A stretch of DNA of 64,000 nt from Gulosibacter chungangensis (lineage in GTDB: Bacteria > Actinomycetota > Actinomycetes > Actinomycetales > Microbacteriaceae): the NCBI RefSeq assembly GCF_008831155.1, contig NZ_WBKB01000003.1, positions 298,646 through 362,645 of the forward strand. Direction: 5' to 3'. The notes beneath the pieces were generated by a model that was not told where the DNA came from, made no database searches, and saw only the letters and a program-made list of their open reading frames with translations. This document shows positions 56,285-64,000 of this stretch, piece after piece. The translations under genes and the position numbers were made by a program. Positions within the stretch are counted from its first letter, which is position 1; each line of letters opens with the position of its first letter.

Positions 56285-58207
56285 ATGCAGTTCCATCACC
56301 ATGGCTACGTGCCGCACGACCCGAGAATCAAAGAAGCTCGCGGTACAGGTATTGACCGGACAGAAGCGCTCCCCGATGAAATGGATGTGCTCATTGTGGG
56401 TGCAGGCCCCGCTGGCATCGTCCAGGCGGCCCAGCTTACGAACTATCCAGAGGTTCACACGCGAATCATCGACAGCCGGCCCGGGCGGCTCGAAGTTGGT
56501 CGTGCTGATGGACTGTTTTCGAGAAGCAGTGAGACTTTTCAAGCATTCGAGTTCCAAGAGCGCATTGCGGCCGAAGCCAATCACCTGCGCGAAATGAATT
56601 TCTGGGGTCCGAATCCCGATGACCCCACGCAAATCGCGCGTGGCATTCGCGCTGCTGATCCGCCCGCGCACGTGAGCGAGTTCCCAATTCTGGTAGTGAA
56701 TCAAGCTCGCGTAATTGATTATTTTGCGGAATATGCTGCAAATGGACCGGCAAAGATTAGCCCAAATTATGGCTATGAATTTATTGACCTCGAGCGAATC
56801 GACGGAGAAGACTATCCAGTCAAGGTGCGCCTCAAAGACTTCGAAGGCAATGAACGAATAGTTTCAGCGAAATATGTAGTCGGTTGTGATGGTGCCCGCA
56901 GTAAGGTCCGTGATGCAGTAGGTATTGAAGTAAATTCAGACCCAGCCGCGCACGCTTGGGCAGTGATGGATATTCTCGCCGAAACGGATTTCCCGGATAT
57001 CCGCACGAAGTGTGGTATTCAATCGGATAAAGAAGGTACCATCCTTCTGATTCCGAGGGAAGGTGGATTCCTCTTCCGGTTCTATGTGTCGCTCGGTGAC
57101 GTTGATGAAACGAACCGCGCGAAAATTCGCGCCACCGAAGTCTCCGAAGCGATCGATCGAGCGAATCGAATTTTGCATCCCTACTCAATCGATGTGCGAG
57201 ACGTAGCCTGGTACAGCGTTTATGAGGTTCGACACCGAGTCGCGCAGCGGTTTGACGACGTGCCGCTGGCTGAAATGGGTACCCGCGAACCGCGTGTTTT
57301 CATTGCCGGCGATGCCTGCCACACGCACAGCGCGAAGGCGGGCCAGGGAATGAACGTCTCGATTCAAGACGGCTGGAACCTCTCGTGGAAGCTCGGCCAA
57401 GTCCTTACCGGACGCAGTGACACCTCACTTCTGTCGACCTACTCCGCGGAGCGGCAAGTGATCGCGCAAAACCTCATCGACTTCGACAAGGAGTGGTCGG
57501 CGATGATGTCACGCCGGCCCGAAGAGTTCAGTAGCCCGAGCGAGATTGGCGACTTTTATGTTGACACTGCCGAGTTCCCCGGCGGTTTCGCTACGCGATA
57601 TCTCGAATCCACGCTCATTGGCGATACCGCGAACCAGGCGTTGGCCAAGGGGTTTCCAGTGGGCAAGCGCTTCAAATCGGCGCGAGCCTCACGCATCGCC
57701 GATACGACGCCGCGGCATCTCGGACATCACTTCCGTGCCGATGGTCGCTGGCGTCTCTACGCCTTTGCTGACACCGATGGGAAGGAAGTGGCGGAGCTTG
57801 CCGAGTGGCTCGAGCATTCAGAGAACTCGCCGATCGCGCGATTCACGCCGATCGCGGCGGACATAGACGCCGTGTTTGATGCCAAGGTTATTTATCAGCA
57901 GCCGTATCAAGACGTCGACATCAATACGGTGCCACGGCTATTCCGCCCCCGCGTCGGACCTTTCGAAGTTACTGACTACGAAAAAATGTATGCGGCAATT
58001 CCCGGTGAAGACATCTTCGAAGAGCGTGGCATTGATCGAAGCAGGGGAGCTTTGGTGATAGTCCGGCCCGATATGTACGTCGCGCAGGTCTTGCCGTTGA
58101 CTGCTCGAGAGGAGATCAGCGAATTCTTCGCTCAAACCATGATTGAAAATGAACAGCCCTGGCGACAGAGCCTTTCCTATCGGGAGGTTGAATCAGTAAA
58201 GGTGTAG
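56285..58207 (+). CDS. FAD-dependent aromatic hydroxylase (phenol 2-monooxygenase / 3-hydroxybenzoate 4-monooxygenase family)
   Basis: A 640-residue class A flavoprotein monooxygenase that hydroxylates a phenolic ring to a catechol using NAD(P)H and oxygen. Motifs: dinucleotide-binding VGAGPAGIVQAAQL (about 37-50), the DG motif VVGCDGARSKVRDA (about 200), and the GD motif FIAGDACHTHSAKAGQGMN (about 338-356). The C-terminal thioredoxin-like domain ends VVRPD-type IVRPDMYVAQVLPLT. Start M-QFHHHGYVPHDPRI and overall length resemble MobA-type 3-hydroxybenzoate 4-hydroxylases as well as yeast-like phenol hydroxylases. AGGAAG precedes the ATG at 56285; the longer frame upstream is not used. About 56700-57200 is clearly AT-richer than its neighbours. 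Confidence 0.86.
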   Translation: MQFHHHGYVPHDPRIKEARGTGIDRTEALPDEMDVLIVGAGPAGIVQAAQLTNYPEVHTRIIDSRPGRLEVGRADGLFSRSSETFQAFEFQERIAAEANHLREMNFWGPNPDDPTQIARGIRAADPPAHVSEFPILVVNQARVIDYFAEYAANGPAKISPNYGYEFIDLERIDGEDYPVKVRLKDFEGNERIVSAKYVVGCDGARSKVRDAVGIEVNSDPAAHAWAVMDILAETDFPDIRTKCGIQSDKEGTILLIPREGGFLFRFYVSLGDVDETNRAKIRATEVSEAIDRANRILHPYSIDVRDVAWYSVYEVRHRVAQRFDDVPLAEMGTREPRVFIAGDACHTHSAKAGQGMNVSIQDGWNLSWKLGQVLTGRSDTSLLSTYSAERQVIAQNLIDFDKEWSAMMSRRPEEFSSPSEIGDFYVDTAEFPGGFATRYLESTLIGDTANQALAKGFPVGKRFKSARASRIADTTPRHLGHHFRADGRWRLYAFADTDGKEVAELAEWLEHSENSPIARFTPIAADIDAVFDAKVIYQQPYQDVDINTVPRLFRPRVGPFEVTDYEKMYAAIPGEDIFEERGIDRSRGALVIVRPDMYVAQVLPLTAREEISEFFAQTMIENEQPWRQSLSYREVESVKV

Positions 58208-58318
58208 TTTCTTGCCCGGTCAAGCCCTTAGGGTGCGATCGGTCGTGAATCACGAATAATTACATAGTTTCAAAAAGTATAATCTGCCAATATTCAAGAA
58301 TTGGCGAGTTTCCCGCAG

Positions 58319-58398
58319 CGCTTTCAACAGGGTGTCAGGAGAATCCCCTCACCATCCAAAACAGCAGTCTCACTGGTTGAGACGGTTGGTTGAAAGCG
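58319..58398. repeat. Inverted repeat enclosing the second operator
   Basis: cgctttcaac (58319-58328) and gttgaaagcg (58389-58398) are exact complements 60 nt apart, with the GTCTCA dyad between them. They may form a large stem-loop or two sites for one protein. The right arm overlaps the -35 element. Confidence 0.55.
58367..58383. promoter_or_regulatory. Operator dyad, copy 2 (GTCTCA-N5-TGAGAC)
   Basis: Second copy of the dyad at 56128. It lies 6 nt before the TTGAAA -35 of the dioxygenase promoter, the same geometry as copy 1. Confidence 0.75.
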
Positions 58399-58418
58399 TG
58401 AAGCAGAACTCATAAATT
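58390..58418 (+). promoter_or_regulatory. Promoter of the meta-cleavage operon
   Basis: TTGAAA (58390-58395), a 17-nt spacer, then TAAATT (58413-58418). The transcript would carry a leader of about 115 nt before the dioxygenase ATG. Confidence 0.55.
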
Positions 58419-58540
58419 ACGGATACCGCAACTACGAAGCAGCGGAAAAGGACAGGTCACGAGGAAGCGACCCGCTTACACTCCGCACCGGTAGCTCGGT
58501 GTCTTTGGCACAAACAATGACGTTTAGAAAAGGAAATATC

Positions 58541-59638
58541 ATGCCCTCCAACCTCAGCCAGCCCTACCAGGAACCGAACTTCGACCTCGCACAGCTGGTC
58601 AGTGCTGAACTCTTCTCGCCGAAAGTTGACGATACGGTCAAGTTCTTCACCGAATTGCTCGGTATGTGCGAAACCGGCCGCGCCGGCAACTCGGTCTACC
58701 TCAAGGCCTATGAAGACTGGTACACCTACTCACTCAAGGTGACCTATCGCGAAACCCCGGGCACCGGGTATACCACCTGGCGCACCAGCTCGCCGCAGGC
58801 ACTCGAACGTCGCGTGCAGGCCATCGAAGCCTTTGGTATCAAGGGGCAGTGGTTTGACGGTGAGCATGGCCAAGGTCCGACCTACCGCTTCACCGACACT
58901 GCGGGCCACCAGCACGGCATCCTCTGGGACCTCGAGTACTACCAGGCACCAGAGAGCCAACAGAGCAATCTCCTGAGCCGTCCGCAGAAGCGCCCAACGA
59001 AGGGTGTTCCTGTGCGCCGCCTCGACCACGTGAACCACCTGGTGGACGACGTCACCAAGAATAAGAACTTCCTAATGGACACGCTCGGCTTCCGCCTCCG
59101 CGAGAACATCATCCTCAACGGCCAGCAGGAAGCTGCTGCCTGGATGAGCGTGAGCCCGCTCGTACACGAGATCGCCAACCTCGGCGATCAGTCTGGCCAG
59201 TCGGCCGGTGGTAACGGCCGTCTGCACCACCTCGCGTTCTGGTATGGCATCCCGCAGCACCTCGATGACCTTTCAGACCTCTGCGTCGAGAACGGCATCG
59301 AGATTGAGGCGGGTCCTGGCAAGCACGGCGTGAGCCAAGCCAAGTTCCTCTACGTCTTTGAGCCTGGTGGGAACCGCATCGAGCTGTTCGGCGACTCCGG
59401 TTACCTCATCTTCGACCCGGCATGGAAGCCATTGACCTGGACCGAGAAAAACCTTGACGAGGGCATCATCTGGTTCGGCTCGCCGCTACCGACCGAGTAC
59501 TTCATGTACGGCACCCCTAACAACAAGCCGACCGATTACCTCACGCCGAACAACAAGATGACCCTTGCTGACATCGGCGAGCCGGTGAACTACCGCACGG
59601 TGAAGTCTGTGGAGAACCAAGAACTCTTCCAGAACTAG
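58541..59638 (+). CDS. Extradiol ring-cleavage dioxygenase (catechol 2,3-dioxygenase-like)
   Basis: A 365-residue type I extradiol dioxygenase of the two-domain vicinal oxygen chelate superfamily, which opens a catechol ring next to the hydroxyls. The C-terminal domain holds the iron ligands: His163 in [12 protein letters not shown], His229 or His230 in [11 protein letters not shown], and Glu281 in NRIELFGD. Size and the C-terminal extension resemble the Brevibacterium-type homoprotocatechuate 2,3-dioxygenase (also about 365 residues) more than the 307-residue XylE. The lower pathway that follows suits 2-hydroxymuconic semialdehyde, so catechol is the likely substrate, but protocatechuate or homoprotocatechuate cannot be excluded. 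AGAAAAGGA precedes the ATG at 58541. Confidence 0.88.
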   Translation: MPSNLSQPYQEPNFDLAQLVSAELFSPKVDDTVKFFTELLGMCETGRAGNSVYLKAYEDWYTYSLKVTYRETPGTGYTTWRTSSPQALERRVQAIEAFGIKGQWFDGEHGQGPTYRFTDTAGHQHGILWDLEYYQAPESQQSNLLSRPQKRPTKGVPVRRLDHVNHLVDDVTKNKNFLMDTLGFRLRENIILNGQQEAAAWMSVSPLVHEIANLGDQSGQSAGGNGRLHHLAFWYGIPQHLDDLSDLCVENGIEIEAGPGKHGVSQAKFLYVFEPGGNRIELFGDSGYLIFDPAWKPLTWTEKNLDEGIIWFGSPLPTEYFMYGTPNNKPTDYLTPNNKMTLADIGEPVNYRTVKSVENQELFQN

Positions 59639-59658
59639 TTCAACCAAGGATTATCAAC

Positions 59659-59692
59659 CGGGGTGGGGAGGGTCTCCGTCCTCCCCACCCCG
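59659..59692 (+). terminator. GC-rich hairpin between the dioxygenase and hydratase genes
   Basis: A perfect 13-bp stem (59659-59671 with 59680-59692) with an 8-nt loop and no T-tract, 20 nt after the dioxygenase stop. It could be a weak attenuator or an mRNA-processing site that sets high dioxygenase and lower downstream levels. Confidence 0.6.
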
Positions 59693-59726
59693 ATCCAATC
59701 ACTCACAGGACCTCGAGAAAGCAACC

Positions 59727-60509
59727 ATGGAAGATGCAACGCGCCAAACACTGGCACAGGAACTCGCCTCCGTATACGCGGGTGCAACCCCGGTTTCCCC
59801 ACTGACAGAGCGCTACGCCGATATGGATCTGGAAGATGCATACCGCATCCAAGAACTGCAAGTGGAAAAGTGGCTTTCGGAAGGTCGGCGTATTCGCGGG
59901 CGAAAAATTGGCCTCACCTCCAAGGCCATGCAACGCCAGCTCGGAGTCACCGAACCTGACTATGGCGTCCTGCTCGACGACTTTTTTTACGGTGAAAGCA
60001 CCCAGGTGGGCTCAGCCGACTTCACGCAACCGCGTATCGAGCCGGAACTCGCCTTCATCCTCGGCAAAGAGCTCCGCGGCCCGAACATCAATGTTGCCGA
60101 TGTCGTTGACGCGACCGCCTGGGTGGTGCCATCGATCGAGATCATCGACAGCCGCATCGCCGATTGGAAAATCAAATACTTCGACACCGTCGCCGACAAC
60201 GCCTCCAGCGGGGGAGTAGTCCTCGGCTCAACCCCGCGTCGCATCAACGAAGTCGACCTCCGACTGCAAGGCGTCAACGTCTTCGTCAACGGACAACTGA
60301 CCGAAACCGGTGCTGGCGCCGCGGCCTTGGGCTCCCCGCTCAATTCCATTGTCTGGCTCGCCAACGTACTCGGTAAACGCGGCATTGCTCTCGAAGCTGG
60401 CCAGGTCGTACTCCCTGGCTCCGTCACCAAAGCAATTTCTGTGCAGTCCGGCGACACAGTGTCCTGCGATTTCGCGGGCATGGGCTCGGTCTCCATCAAC
60501 TTCTCTTGA
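59727..60509 (+). CDS. dmpE: 2-oxopent-4-enoate hydratase
   Basis: A 260-residue member of the MhpD/DmpE hydratase family, which adds water to 2-hydroxypenta-2,4-dienoate to give 4-hydroxy-2-oxovalerate. Metal- and substrate-binding blocks are GRKIGLTSKAMQRQLGV, PRIEPELAFILGKEL with the Glu pair, EIIDSRIADWKIKYFDTVAD and ASSGGVVLG, followed by AALGSPLNSIVWLANVLG. The fold is shared with 4-oxalocrotonate decarboxylase, encoded three genes later; the two differ in the LTSKA and PLNS regions, and here the match is better for the hydratase. It lies in the meta-cleavage operon, 89 nt after the dioxygenase. Ribosome-binding region is CGAGAAAG. Confidence 0.88.
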   Translation: MEDATRQTLAQELASVYAGATPVSPLTERYADMDLEDAYRIQELQVEKWLSEGRRIRGRKIGLTSKAMQRQLGVTEPDYGVLLDDFFYGESTQVGSADFTQPRIEPELAFILGKELRGPNINVADVVDATAWVVPSIEIIDSRIADWKIKYFDTVADNASSGGVVLGSTPRRINEVDLRLQGVNVFVNGQLTETGAGAAALGSPLNSIVWLANVLGKRGIALEAGQVVLPGSVTKAISVQSGDTVSCDFAGMGSVSINFS

Positions 60510-60551
60510 CCACAGCCTCCGCGCACCGCTGAGGCACCAGAAAGGATTGCG

Positions 60552-61484
60552 ATGTCTCAATCGCTCACCGCTGCCATTGTCGGATCCGGCAATATCGGCA
60601 GCGACCTCATGTACAAGCTGCTCCGCTCGCAGGGGCCGATCGAACTCAAGTACCTGGTCGGAGTGGACCCGGAATCGGACGGGCTTGCCCGTGCACGCGA
60701 CCTCGGCCTGCAAACGAGCGCCGAGGGCGCTGACTGGCTGCTCGGCCTCGACGACGTACCGGACATCGTGTTCGAAGCGACCAGTGCCAAGGCCCACGAA
60801 GCCAACGCACCCAAATATCGGGATGCTGGGATCACTGCGATTGACCTCACCCCGGCGGCCATTGGTCCGTACGTGTGCCCGCCGGTAAATCTCGACATTA
60901 ACCTTGACGCGCAGAACCTCAATCTGATCACTTGCGGTGGCCAGGCGACCACTCCCATCGTGAATGCCGTGAGCCGAGTCGTGGAGGTGCCCTACGCCGA
61001 GATCGTGGCATCGATCGCATCCAAGTCGGCTGGTCCCGGTACTCGCGCGAACCTGGACGAGTTCACCAACACGACCTCAAGAGCACTCGAGCAGGTCGGT
61101 GGAGCGCAGCGCGGTAAGGCGATCATCATCCTCAATCCGATTGAGCCGCCGATGATTATGCGCAACACCGTGTTCGTTGGGATCCCGCAGGAAGCTGCCG
61201 AGGCCGGTGCGCTGCGCGATCAAGTCACCGAGTCCATCCACCAGATGGTGAACGAAGTCCAGCAGTATGTCCCCGGTTACCGGCTCACCGCCGACCCGCA
61301 GTTCGATGTCGCTCGCGAGACCTGGAATGGGCTCAGCCGCGTCGCTGTCTTCTTGGAAGTCAAAGGCCGTGGTGACTACCTGCCCGAATACGCGGGCAAT
61401 CTCGACATTATTACCTCGGCAGCTTCACGAATCGGCGAATTGATCGCCGTACGGAAGACCGCACGCGAAGGAGCGGCAGCATGA
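60552..61484 (+). CDS. dmpF: Acetaldehyde dehydrogenase (acetylating)
   Basis: A 310-residue NAD- and CoA-dependent acetaldehyde dehydrogenase, which turns the toxic aldehyde into acetyl-CoA inside a complex with the aldolase. The Rossmann motif [18 protein letters not shown] is N-terminal, and the catalytic Cys128 lies in [36 protein letters not shown], given here as [12 protein letters not shown] and [10 protein letters not shown], and [15 protein letters not shown] are further family blocks. It overlaps the aldolase gene by 4 nt, matching the physical enzyme complex in which acetaldehyde is channelled. Confidence 0.94.
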   Translation: MSQSLTAAIVGSGNIGSDLMYKLLRSQGPIELKYLVGVDPESDGLARARDLGLQTSAEGADWLLGLDDVPDIVFEATSAKAHEANAPKYRDAGITAIDLTPAAIGPYVCPPVNLDINLDAQNLNLITCGGQATTPIVNAVSRVVEVPYAEIVASIASKSAGPGTRANLDEFTNTTSRALEQVGGAQRGKAIIILNPIEPPMIMRNTVFVGIPQEAAEAGALRDQVTESIHQMVNEVQQYVPGYRLTADPQFDVARETWNGLSRVAVFLEVKGRGDYLPEYAGNLDIITSAASRIGELIAVRKTAREGAAA

Positions 61485-62587
61485 ACGCGCACAGCAACTG
61501 GCAGCTACAGCCTGGTTACGAAAATATCGCCGCGGTAGCGGGAGTCCCCGAAGGCCGCGATGTCCGACTGGTCGACACCACGCTGCGGGATGGTTCACAC
61601 GCAGTCCGTCACCGCTTCACCAAAGAACAGGTTCGCGACACCGTTCACGCGCTCGATACGTCAGGCGTCGATGTCATTGAAGTAACCCATGGCGACGGGC
61701 TGGCTGGCGCAAGCTTTAACTACGGTTTCTCGCTGGTTCCGGATATTGAGCTCATCAAAATTGCCGCGGAGGAAGCCAAGCAAGCACGAATCGCGGCGCT
61801 AATGCTCCCGGGCGTTGCGACCTCGGATGACCTTCGCGCGGCTCGCGATGCGGGTGCCTCGGTCGCTCGAATCGCGACACACTCAAGTGAAGCCGACACC
61901 TCAGTGCAACACTTCGGTATTGCCCGCTCGCTTGGCTTTGAAACCATGGGGTTCCTGATGCTGAGCCACCGACTCGAACCGGAGGCACTGGCAAAACAGG
62001 CACGCATCATGGCCGACGCCGGCTGCCAGACCGTCTACGTGGTTGACTCGGCCGGTGCGCTCGTGCTTGAGGAAGCATCCGACCGGGTCGAAGCACTCGT
62101 CGCCGAACTCGGTACGGATGCGAACGTCGGCTACCACGGCCACCAGAACCTCTCACTCGGTGTTGCGAACTCGATTTTGGCCTACCGAGCCGGGGCCTCG
62201 CACATCGACGGCTCACTTATCGCCCTCGGTGCGGGCGCTGGAAACTCGCCGACGGAACTACTGGCCGTGGTCTTTGAACGACTCGGCATCACGACCGGTG
62301 TTGATATCGACCGAGTTCTGTCAGCAGCGAATGATGTCGTGGACGGGTTCGTGCCGAATCGCCCGTGGATTGATCGTTCATCGATTGTGCAGGGCTACGC
62401 CGGGGTGTACTCGAGCTTCCTGCACCACGCGCAGGCAGCTGCCGATCGATACGGGGTCCCCGCCCACGACCTGCTCATGATCGCCGGCGAACGTGGACTG
62501 GTCGGGGGCCAGGAAGACATGCTTATCGATATCGCGCTCAGCCTGACGAGCAGCGCAGCAAAGAACGAGGAGCTGCAGAATGCCTAA
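61481..62587 (+). CDS. dmpG: 4-hydroxy-2-oxovalerate aldolase
   Basis: A 368-residue metal-dependent aldolase that splits 4-hydroxy-2-oxovalerate into pyruvate and acetaldehyde. The DRE-TIM signature is [44 protein letters not shown] and [15 protein letters not shown] (metal-binding His) follow along the barrel, and [19 protein letters not shown] is typical for DmpG. The C-terminal helical domain (about 285-345) mediates contact with the dehydrogenase. The ATG overlaps the dmpF stop by 4 nt, and its own stop overlaps the next gene by 8 nt. Confidence 0.95.
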   Translation: MNAHSNWQLQPGYENIAAVAGVPEGRDVRLVDTTLRDGSHAVRHRFTKEQVRDTVHALDTSGVDVIEVTHGDGLAGASFNYGFSLVPDIELIKIAAEEAKQARIAALMLPGVATSDDLRAARDAGASVARIATHSSEADTSVQHFGIARSLGFETMGFLMLSHRLEPEALAKQARIMADAGCQTVYVVDSAGALVLEEASDRVEALVAELGTDANVGYHGHQNLSLGVANSILAYRAGASHIDGSLIALGAGAGNSPTELLAVVFERLGITTGVDIDRVLSAANDVVDGFVPNRPWIDRSSIVQGYAGVYSSFLHHAQAAADRYGVPAHDLLMIAGERGLVGGQEDMLIDIALSLTSSAAKNEELQNA

Positions 62588-63389
62588 CACTGCCCTGGTC
62601 GAGGAACTCGCGACCACGCTCATTCGCGCGGAAGACGAACGACAGAACCTGACCTCGCTCGCTGATCAGCATCCGGAATTGGACGAGGAACTGGGGTACG
62701 CCGTCCAAGACCGGACCCTGCAGCTGCGCGAAGCGCGCGGTGAGCAGCTCGTCGGTATCAAACTCGGGCTCACCAGCAAGGCCAAGCAACAGCGCATGAA
62801 TGTGGACACTCCGATCGTTGGGTGGCTGACCAATGTGCACCGAATCACCGACGCGCAGCTCGCTGCGAATGATGGTCGAATTCCTGAAGATCTGTTCATC
62901 CACCCGCGCGTGGAGCCCGAGATTTTCGTGACGCTCAAGCACGACCTCGAAGGTGCTGACGTCACGACCGAGGACGTGCGAGCGGCGATCGACAAGGTGT
63001 ACGCCGGGCTCGACGTTATTGACAGTCGCTATCAAGACTTCCGCTTCACGCTTGGGGATGTGGTGGCGGACAACGCCTCGGGAGCCGGCTTCGTGCTCGG
63101 TCCCATCGGGCTCAATGTGGATGATCTCGATCTGGCACTGGAAGCGGTCGTGGTTGAGGTGGACGGCGAAGTTGTCGACACCGCCACCGGCGCGGCGATC
63201 CTCGGCCACCCGCTTAACGCAATTGCCGAGGGCGTGCGGCTGCTTGCCCGCCGCGGCCGCAAGCTCGAGGCCGGGCAGATCGTCCTCGCGGGGGCAATGA
63301 CGGATGCGGTGGCCACCAACGTGGGCCGCTCGATCACCTTCCACTTCACCAACCTCGGTTCAATTCGGCTGCGCGGGACGGGGGAATAA
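62580..63389 (+). CDS. dmpH: 4-oxalocrotonate (2-oxo-3-hexenedioate) decarboxylase
   Basis: A 269-residue decarboxylase of the same fold as the hydratase; it removes CO2 from the keto form of oxalocrotonate to give 2-oxopent-4-enoate. Visible motifs are [47 protein letters not shown] with the metal-binding Glu pair, [19 protein letters not shown], and [16 protein letters not shown]. Together with the hydratase it normally forms a complex (DmpE-DmpH) that protects the unstable intermediate. The ATG lies inside the dmpG stop region (8-nt overlap), and it overlaps the tautomerase start by one base. Confidence 0.92.
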   Translation: MPNTALVEELATTLIRAEDERQNLTSLADQHPELDEELGYAVQDRTLQLREARGEQLVGIKLGLTSKAKQQRMNVDTPIVGWLTNVHRITDAQLAANDGRIPEDLFIHPRVEPEIFVTLKHDLEGADVTTEDVRAAIDKVYAGLDVIDSRYQDFRFTLGDVVADNASGAGFVLGPIGLNVDDLDLALEAVVVEVDGEVVDTATGAAILGHPLNAIAEGVRLLARRGRKLEAGQIVLAGAMTDAVATNVGRSITFHFTNLGSIRLRGTGE

Positions 63390-63592
63390 TGCCCTTCATC
63401 AGTGTGACCGTGACCGAGGGACGCAGCGATGAACAGTTGCGTCGTCTGATCACGGAATTGACCGAGGCGACAGTGCGCGCGATCGACGCACCGAAACAGA
63501 ATGTCCGCGTGGTGATTCACGAGGTGCCCGAGACCCATTGGGCTGCTGGCGACGTAACGATTCAAGAGAGAAAGGCCAAGGCCAATGACTGA
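63389..63592 (+). CDS. dmpI: 4-oxalocrotonate tautomerase
   Basis: A 67-residue tautomerase of the 4-OT family, which interconverts 2-hydroxymuconate and its 2-oxo-3-hexenedioate tautomer. Met-Pro at the N-terminus leaves Pro1 as the catalytic base after Met removal. The beta-alpha-beta unit PFISVTVTEGRSDEQLRRL fits the family, as does VRVVIHEVPETHWAAGD, which carries the residues that usually include the catalytic Arg pair region. It is slightly longer than the classic 62 residues. The presence of this gene with dmpH shows that the cluster was built for the dehydrogenase (oxalocrotonate) branch of meta-cleavage. Confidence 0.9.
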   Translation: MPFISVTVTEGRSDEQLRRLITELTEATVRAIDAPKQNVRVVIHEVPETHWAAGDVTIQERKAKAND

Positions 63593-63873
63593 GGAATTCT
63601 TCGGCCACATCATCGGCAATAAAGAAGTACCATCCGCAAACGGCGAGACCTTCGGGGTGTTGAATCCCTACACTAATGAAGACTACGCAACGGCTGCACT
63701 CGGTGGTGAACAGGATGCAGCGGCTGCAATCGCGGCGGCACGGCAGGCTTTTGACGAAGGTCCGTGGCCGCGAATGGGCCACGCCGCGCGAACCAAGATC
63801 ATCTACCGACTCACCGAGCTGCTGCGCGAAAACCTTGAAGAGTTCGCGCAGGCGGAGTCGCGCGACATGGGTA
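63585..63873 (+). pseudogene. dmpC: 2-hydroxymuconic semialdehyde dehydrogenase, truncated by an insertion
   Basis: The first 96 codons of an aldehyde dehydrogenase, which in this pathway oxidises 2-hydroxymuconic semialdehyde to 2-hydroxymuconate with NAD. The sequence MTEEFFGHIIGNKEVPSANG and TFGVLNPYTNEDYATAALGG is the usual start. AFDEGPWPRMGHAARTKIIY and EFAQAESRDMGM match the family up to residue 96 of about 490. Beyond that the reading is foreign: the end of an IS3-type element runs in. The ATG overlaps the tautomerase stop by 8 nt. The rest of the gene may continue beyond the element, outside the window. Confidence 0.85.
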
Positions 63874-64000
63874 TGTCAAGCCCCGGGTTTGGTAGAGGGT
63901 CTCTTTCTTGGTTTTCTATGCGGCCAGGACCATTGGCTGGTGGAGGTCGTGGGCCTCGACCGGAGTTAAGTAATCAATCCCGGAATGCAGGCGGCGCCGG
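63874..64000 (-). mobile_element. End of an IS3-family insertion sequence
   Basis: The element begins at about 63874 with TGTCAAGCCCCGGG, which fits IS3-family ends that start with TG. It breaks the aldehyde dehydrogenase frame and contains the C-terminus of a transposase on the minus strand. The far end and target duplication lie beyond base 64000. The exact first base could differ by a few nucleotides. Confidence 0.8.
63916..64000 (-). CDS. IS3-family transposase, C-terminal fragment (orfB-like integrase)
   Basis: The last 27 codons of a transposase, read on the minus strand toward the stop at 63916-63918, about 42 nt from the element end. The peptide includes RRRLHSGIDYLTPVEAHDLH, typical of the C-terminal end of IS3-family (rve-type) integrase proteins, where an H-S-x-L/I-x-Y-x-T-P-x-E pattern is common. 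The catalytic DDE core lies outside the window, so activity cannot be judged. Its orientation is opposite to the interrupted gene, so the insertion cannot give a simple fusion; readthrough of the aromatic operon would run antisense to it. Confidence 0.82.
   Translation of the reverse strand, partial: RRRLHSGIDYLTPVEAHDLHQPMVLAA

Larger units (their letters stand above)
58208..58540 (+). other. 333-nt control region before the extradiol dioxygenase
   Basis: No gene was seen. It contains a perfect TATAAT at 58278-58283 in AT-rich DNA, a 10-bp inverted repeat (58319-58328 and 58389-58398), the second operator dyad (58367-58383) and a promoter at 58390-58418. It is AT-rich compared with surrounding genes. 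Confidence 0.6.

Overview
The window is about 60% G+C chromosomal DNA from an actinobacterium. The best fit is the family Microbacteriaceae, as an inference from gene content and order: infB-rbfA with truB-ribF nearby, dapB-thyX, hrcA-dnaJ-rsmE-HIT-phoH-ybeY-corC-era, leuA-recO-uppS, and glyS-dus-dgt-dnaG. A mycothiol-dependent-type enzyme and many leaderless promoters support this. GTG and TTG starts and 1-14 nt stop/start overlaps are common. The genus cannot be fixed from the sequence alone.

Bases 1-47154 are almost entirely housekeeping. They cover translation and RNA (infB, rbfA, truB, rpsO, pnp, rsmE, ybeY, era, glyS, dus), DNA repair and replication (mutY, recO, dgt, dnaG, an SNF2 helicase), cofactors (panE, ribF, hemW, lipB, lipA), amino acids (aspA, metB, dapB, leuA), thymidylate (thyX), cell wall lipid carrier (uppS) and stress control (hrcA with a CIRCE site, dnaJ). 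Smaller regulatory features sit between them: a leucine-rich leader peptide with alternative hairpins before leuA, several strong terminators, and at least eleven genes whose -10 hexamer lies only 6-7 nt before the start codon. Two unusual ABC-type ATPases are present. One has lost every catalytic motif (32865-33599). The other has a long acidic tail and no H-loop histidine (44933-46156).

A tRNA-Asn gene (47286-47360) marks the change to accessory DNA. Bases 47607-55505 form a same-strand module: an FAD-linked 2-hydroxyacid oxidase, a complete peptide-type ABC importer (lipoprotein, two permeases, a fused double ATPase) and an aminotransferase. This looks like uptake and catabolism of an amino- or hydroxy-acid compound.

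Bases 55502-64000 hold an aromatic meta-cleavage cluster: a divergent TetR regulator, a flavoprotein aromatic hydroxylase, an extradiol dioxygenase, and the lower pathway in order (2-oxopent-4-enoate hydratase, acetaldehyde dehydrogenase, 4-hydroxy-2-oxovalerate aldolase, 4-oxalocrotonate decarboxylase, tautomerase). The two upstream control regions share a near-identical dyad, GTCTCA-N5-TGAGAC, at matching distances from -35 elements. The final gene, 2-hydroxymuconic semialdehyde dehydrogenase, is cut after about 96 codons by the end of an IS3-family element whose transposase C-terminus reads on the opposite strand. As seen here the pathway is therefore interrupted at its second ring-fission step.
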